64,000 bases of DNA, taken from the NCBI GenBank assembly GCA_003483745.1, contig DMYD01000042.1, positions 15,225-79,224 of the forward strand. Reading direction: 5' to 3'. A program made the position numbers and the translations under genes. Origin of the DNA: Roseburia sp. Lineage in GTDB: Bacteria > Bacillota > Clostridia > Lachnospirales > Lachnospiraceae. Shown piece by piece: positions 60,967 to 64,000 of this stretch; within the stretch, counting starts at the first letter, position 1; every line of letters begins with the position of its first letter. The notes beneath the pieces were generated by a model. That model worked only from the letters and a program-made list of their open reading frames with translations, was not told the origin of the DNA and did no database searches.

Positions 60967-61769
60967 TGAAAAGAAAGCCTGATGAACCAAAAGGATCACC
61001 GGCATGGATGAATACATTTGCAGATCTGATGAACCTACTGTTATGTTTCTTTGTATTGTTATTCTCTATGTCAACGGTAGATGCAGAAAAGTTTGAAAAA
61101 ATGGTGGCTTCCTTTCAGAATACATTTAGTATTCTTCCCAATGGAGGATCTTCTATTGGAGATGGAACTCTGATATCATCCGGTGTGAGCCAGCTTGAAA
61201 TGTTAGATTCCTATTATAAAGACAAAGCGAACTCTGAATCGGATCAGGAAACAGACGAAGAGAATGATGTAGTGGAAGAATATAAAGAACAGGCACTTGA
61301 AGAATCAGAAAAGATGTCTGAACAATTAGAGGATGCCATTGCAAGGTATGGAATTCAGGATCAGGTAGAAGTTGATTTTAATGCACAGTATGTCATGCTT
61401 AATATGAATGGAGCTCTTTTATTTGACTCCGGGCATGCAGAAATCCGGTCAGAAGCATATCCGCTGATTGATAAGCTGGGCAAACTGATCGAACCTTATC
61501 AGGATAATATTATAGAAGTAGAAGGACACACGGACAATGTACCGATCCATTCTGCAAAATATGAAGACAATGACGTGCTTTCATTTTACAGGGCACGGGC
61601 GGTTACAGATTACTTGAGAGATATTACAACAGTGGAACCCGCACACTTGAAAGCGTCTGGAAGAGGTGAATATGTGCCTATTGCAGATAATACAACGCAG
61701 GAGGGAAGAGCAAGAAACCGCCGCGTTATTATAAAAATATATAATTCTTATAGTTCAGACTTTAATTGA
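60966..61769 (+). CDS. motB: Flagellar stator protein MotB
   Basis: This is the 267-residue stator partner. A single membrane helix holds the ion-binding Asp20 in F-A-D-L-M-N-L-L-L-C-F-F-V-L-L-F-S-M. An OmpA-type peptidoglycan-binding domain at the C-terminus includes V-E-G-H-T-D-N-V-P near 184, then G-R-G-E-Y and R-N-R-R-V. The GTG overlaps the motA stop. The ion (H+ or Na+) cannot be decided by sight alone. Confidence 0.97.
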   Translation: MKRKPDEPKGSPAWMNTFADLMNLLLCFFVLLFSMSTVDAEKFEKMVASFQNTFSILPNGGSSIGDGTLISSGVSQLEMLDSYYKDKANSESDQETDEENDVVEEYKEQALEESEKMSEQLEDAIARYGIQDQVEVDFNAQYVMLNMNGALLFDSGHAEIRSEAYPLIDKLGKLIEPYQDNIIEVEGHTDNVPIHSAKYEDNDVLSFYRARAVTDYLRDITTVEPAHLKASGRGEYVPIADNTTQEGRARNRRVIIKIYNSYSSDFN

Positions 61770-61785
61770 ACAGGAAGGTAGCATT

Positions 61786-62313
61786 ATGAAAAAGAATCTG
61801 ATAACAGTAATTATTCTGGCACTGGTTTTAGCAAATCTTATTTTGACAGCAATTCTTGTGTTCACGATTATTCCGCAGACAAAAAAATCAAATCAACTGA
61901 TTGATCAGGTATGTTCTGCAATTAATCTGGAACTTCAGAGCGGAGAAAATACGCCGGCCACACCGGAAGTGCCAATCGAAGACATTGAAACCTATAAGAT
62001 TACCGATGGATTTACCGTGAATTTAAAACAGAGCGATGATGGCAAACAACACTATGCCGTATTTTCAGTCAGCCTGTCTTTGAATACCAAGAGTGACGGA
62101 TATAAGACCTATGGGGGATCGGAAGGGCTTGCTGCAAAAGAAACAATTATCCAGAGTGAGATCAACACGATCGTAAATGGATATACATTAGATGAGTTTG
62201 ATGCAAATGGCTATCAGGATGTAAAAGACGATATATTAAAATCAATGCAGGATATGTTTGGAGGTTCAGACTTCATCGTTGGTGTAAACTTCTCAAGCGT
62301 TCAGACGGAATAG
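61786..62313 (+). CDS. fliL: Flagellar basal-body-associated protein FliL
   Basis: This 175-residue single-pass membrane protein strengthens the stator around the motor. A membrane helix lies at about 5-28, and the external domain contains F-T-V-N-L-K-Q near 72 and I-I-Q-S-E-I-N-T-I-V near 122. ACAGGAAGG precedes the ATG, 17 bases after motB. Confidence 0.93.
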   Translation: MKKNLITVIILALVLANLILTAILVFTIIPQTKKSNQLIDQVCSAINLELQSGENTPATPEVPIEDIETYKITDGFTVNLKQSDDGKQHYAVFSVSLSLNTKSDGYKTYGGSEGLAAKETIIQSEINTIVNGYTLDEFDANGYQDVKDDILKSMQDMFGGSDFIVGVNFSSVQTE

Positions 62314-62344
62314 ACCCAAATATTGTGTTAGGTGGTGAGAAAGA

Positions 62345-63325
62345 ATGGGTGAAGTCTTATCTCAAAATGAGATAGATAGTTTGCTCAAAGCGTTAAGCAG
62401 TGGTGAACTTGATGTAGATGAAATGAAAGATGAAGATAAGAAACAGGTCAAGAATTATGATTTTGCCCGTCCTGCAAAGTTTTCCAAGGAACATCTACGA
62501 ACGTTAGAGATTATCTTTGAACATTATGGAAGACTTTTGTCAACCAATCTTCCTGTGTATTTGCGAAAAAATGTCCAGGTTGAGGTAATGAACTCAGAGG
62601 CGGTTACATATTCAGAATTTTCAAATGCGTTATCAAATCCTGTATTGCTTGGAATTGTAAATGCATCCCCGTTAAATGGCAGCATAATCATTGAAATGGC
62701 AGAAAATCTTGGCTATGTTATAGTGGACAGGATGCTTGGCGGGAAAGGAGTGCCTTTGGACAGACCAAGGGATTTTTCCGAAATTGAGCTGTTGATTATT
62801 GAACGTATCTTTAATGTGGCGGTCAATCTTTTGGTGGAACCGTGGGAAAGCGTATGCGAATTAGAACCCCGGTTGGAACGTATTGAGACGAATTCACAGT
62901 ATGCGCAGATTATATCGCCGACAGAGATGATTGCGCTGGTAACACTTAATATTAAGATTGGTGATGTGGAGGGATTATTAAATGTATGCCTTCCATATCT
63001 GACGCTGGAAAGCATCATGGACAAATTGAATACCAAATACTGGTATTCGAGTCTGCAGGAAAAAGATGAGCAACAGTATACAGAAACGATCGAGGCGCTT
63101 ATCTCAAAAGCACCAATGCCGATCAAAGCTGTGCTTGGTAACAGTTCCATTTCAGTGAATGACTTTTTGGGACTGCAGGTAGGAGATATTATCCGACTGG
63201 ATACAAAGGTGGATCAGGAACTGAGTGTCTTTGTTGGAAGTATAAAAAAATTTACTGCTCTGCCGGGAGAAGCCGGTGATGACTATGCAGTAAGAATTAC
63301 ATCAGTGATTAGGGAGGAGCAGTAA
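62345..63325 (+). CDS. fliM: Flagellar motor switch protein FliM
   Basis: This 326-residue switch protein binds phosphorylated CheY through its N-terminal peptide L-S-Q-N-E-I-D-S-L-L (residues 5-14). A CheC-like middle domain follows (M-L-G-G-K-G near 130), then a SpoA/FliN-like C-terminal domain near 255-320. TTAGGTGGTGAG precedes the ATG. It is followed by fliY two bases after its stop. Confidence 0.98.
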   Translation: MGEVLSQNEIDSLLKALSSGELDVDEMKDEDKKQVKNYDFARPAKFSKEHLRTLEIIFEHYGRLLSTNLPVYLRKNVQVEVMNSEAVTYSEFSNALSNPVLLGIVNASPLNGSIIIEMAENLGYVIVDRMLGGKGVPLDRPRDFSEIELLIIERIFNVAVNLLVEPWESVCELEPRLERIETNSQYAQIISPTEMIALVTLNIKIGDVEGLLNVCLPYLTLESIMDKLNTKYWYSSLQEKDEQQYTETIEALISKAPMPIKAVLGNSSISVNDFLGLQVGDIIRLDTKVDQELSVFVGSIKKFTALPGEAGDDYAVRITSVIREEQ

Positions 63326-63326
63326 G

Positions 63327-64000
63327 ATGGATGGAACGATGTCACAGGAAGAAATCAATGCTTTACTGAATAATCCTTCAGGTACAGATGAAAATCCGGA
63401 AAATACATTGACAGATCAGGAAAAAGATGCGATTGGTGAAATTTCAAACATCAGTATGGGAACGGCAGCAACAACACTGTTTTCACTGGTAAACCGTAAG
63501 GTTGAGATTTCCACCCCGGTGGTTGCATTTGCAAACTGGAGTGACATATGTGACGCATATGAAAAGCCATGTGTATTTATACGAATTGCGTATACCGTGG
63601 GATTGGATGGAAGTAATATTCTTGTATTAAAGGAACATGATGTAAAAGTCATCACTGACCTGATGATGGGTGGTGATGGAACAAATACAGATGGAGAACT
63701 TGGAGAACTTCACCTGAGTGCCATCAGCGAGGCGATGAACCAGATGATGGGCTCAGCGGCAACATCATTATCTTCGATGTTGAACAAGGTAATTGATATC
63801 AGCCCGCCAAGTGCAGATCTGATTGATTTACAGCAGACAATCGATGAAAGTCAGATTGATGAGTTCCTTGCAGGAGAGTTTGTAAAGATTTCATTCCGGT
63901 TAGAGATTGGTGATCTTGTTGATAGTGAGATCATGCAGTTGTATCCTATTTCTTTTGCAAAAGAAATGTGTGTAAATGTAACAAGCAATATGGAAGAAGA
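63327..64000 (+). CDS. fliY: Flagellar motor switch phosphatase FliY (partial, cut by window end)
   Basis: The first 224 codons are present and the frame is open to the window end. An EIDNLL-type peptide (M-S-Q-E-E-I-N-A-L-L, residues 5-14) is followed by a CheC-like domain with two CheY-phosphatase sites: D-x3-E-x2-N (Asp34, Glu38, Asn41) and S-x3-E-x2-N (Ser131, Glu135, Asn138). This marks FliY rather than plain FliN; the FliN part should follow outside the window. It removes phosphate from CheY at the motor. GGGAGGAG precedes the ATG. Confidence 0.93.
   Translation, partial: MDGTMSQEEINALLNNPSGTDENPENTLTDQEKDAIGEISNISMGTAATTLFSLVNRKVEISTPVVAFANWSDICDAYEKPCVFIRIAYTVGLDGSNILVLKEHDVKVITDLMMGGDGTNTDGELGELHLSAISEAMNQMMGSAATSLSSMLNKVIDISPPSADLIDLQQTIDESQIDEFLAGEFVKISFRLEIGDLVDSEIMQLYPISFAKEMCVNVTSNMEE

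Overview
The window is a low-to-moderate GC Gram-positive chromosome segment. Gene content points to the Lachnospiraceae, most like motile Roseburia/Agathobacter. It has a 16-kb flagellar operon directly downstream of topA and codY, a lone group B-type [FeFe] hydrogenase, Lachnospiraceae-restricted DUF5717/DUF5716-type genes, cotJ genes and a sigK-like sigma factor. This assignment comes from family recognition, not from a database search. Nothing looks like a prophage, insertion sequence or CRISPR array, and no rRNA or tRNA gene was recognised.

Layout. 1-0.9 kb: last gene of a sugar ABC importer. 1.1-5.3 kb: a short-chain dehydrogenase, then a metal-efflux operon (ArsR regulator, free HMA metallochaperone, CadA/ZntA-like ATPase, TetR regulator) with a clear promoter and operator. 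5.5-8.9 kb: a MacB/FtsX-like ABC exporter whose permease is split by a -1 frameshift. 9.1-11.6 kb: a DUF6110-like protein and an unusual P-type ATPase whose membrane motif reads F-S-C instead of C-P-C, behind a promoter with a Fur-like box. 11.8-14.8 kb: a membrane-anchored protein of unknown role, an alpha/beta hydrolase, and a GGDEF protein that has lost its catalytic core. 15.0-20.9 kb: hydrogenase, HAD phosphatase, DUF2974 hydrolase, and groES-groEL under CIRCE control. 21.0-29.0 kb: an aminotransferase, divergent from a four-gene operon of unknown function (a ~1190-residue solenoid protein, an actin/Hsp70-like ATPase, a TPR protein and a membrane coiled-coil protein). 29.2-30.4 kb: cotJA-cotJB-cotJC with a sigma-K-like promoter. 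30.6-33.6 kb: a sugar-binding lipoprotein paired with a chemoreceptor. 33.8-41.8 kb: gltX, a UvrD-like helicase, DUF1292, a catalytically dead GH13 debranching-enzyme homologue, DUF5662, an RluA-type pseudouridine synthase and sigK. 42.0-47.7 kb: comM(yifB)-dprA-topA and codY. 48.0-64.0 kb: flgB-flgC-fliE-fliF-fliG-fliH-fliI-fliJ-ylxF-fliK-flgD-TIGR02530-flgE-flbD-motA-motB-fliL-fliM-fliY, the last cut by the window end.

The flagellar genes lie in assembly-related order, mostly with tiny gaps or overlaps. They sit behind a sigma-A-like promoter preceded by helically phased A-tracts, and a second internal promoter lies before flbD. The strongest candidates for new biology are the actin-like/solenoid operon (22.2-29.0 kb), the pseudo-debranching enzyme (37.7-39.5 kb), the F-S-C ATPase unit (9.1-11.6 kb), the core-deleted GGDEF protein, a dispersed intergenic hairpin family sharing one stem, and a surface-protein-like helical module in FlgD.
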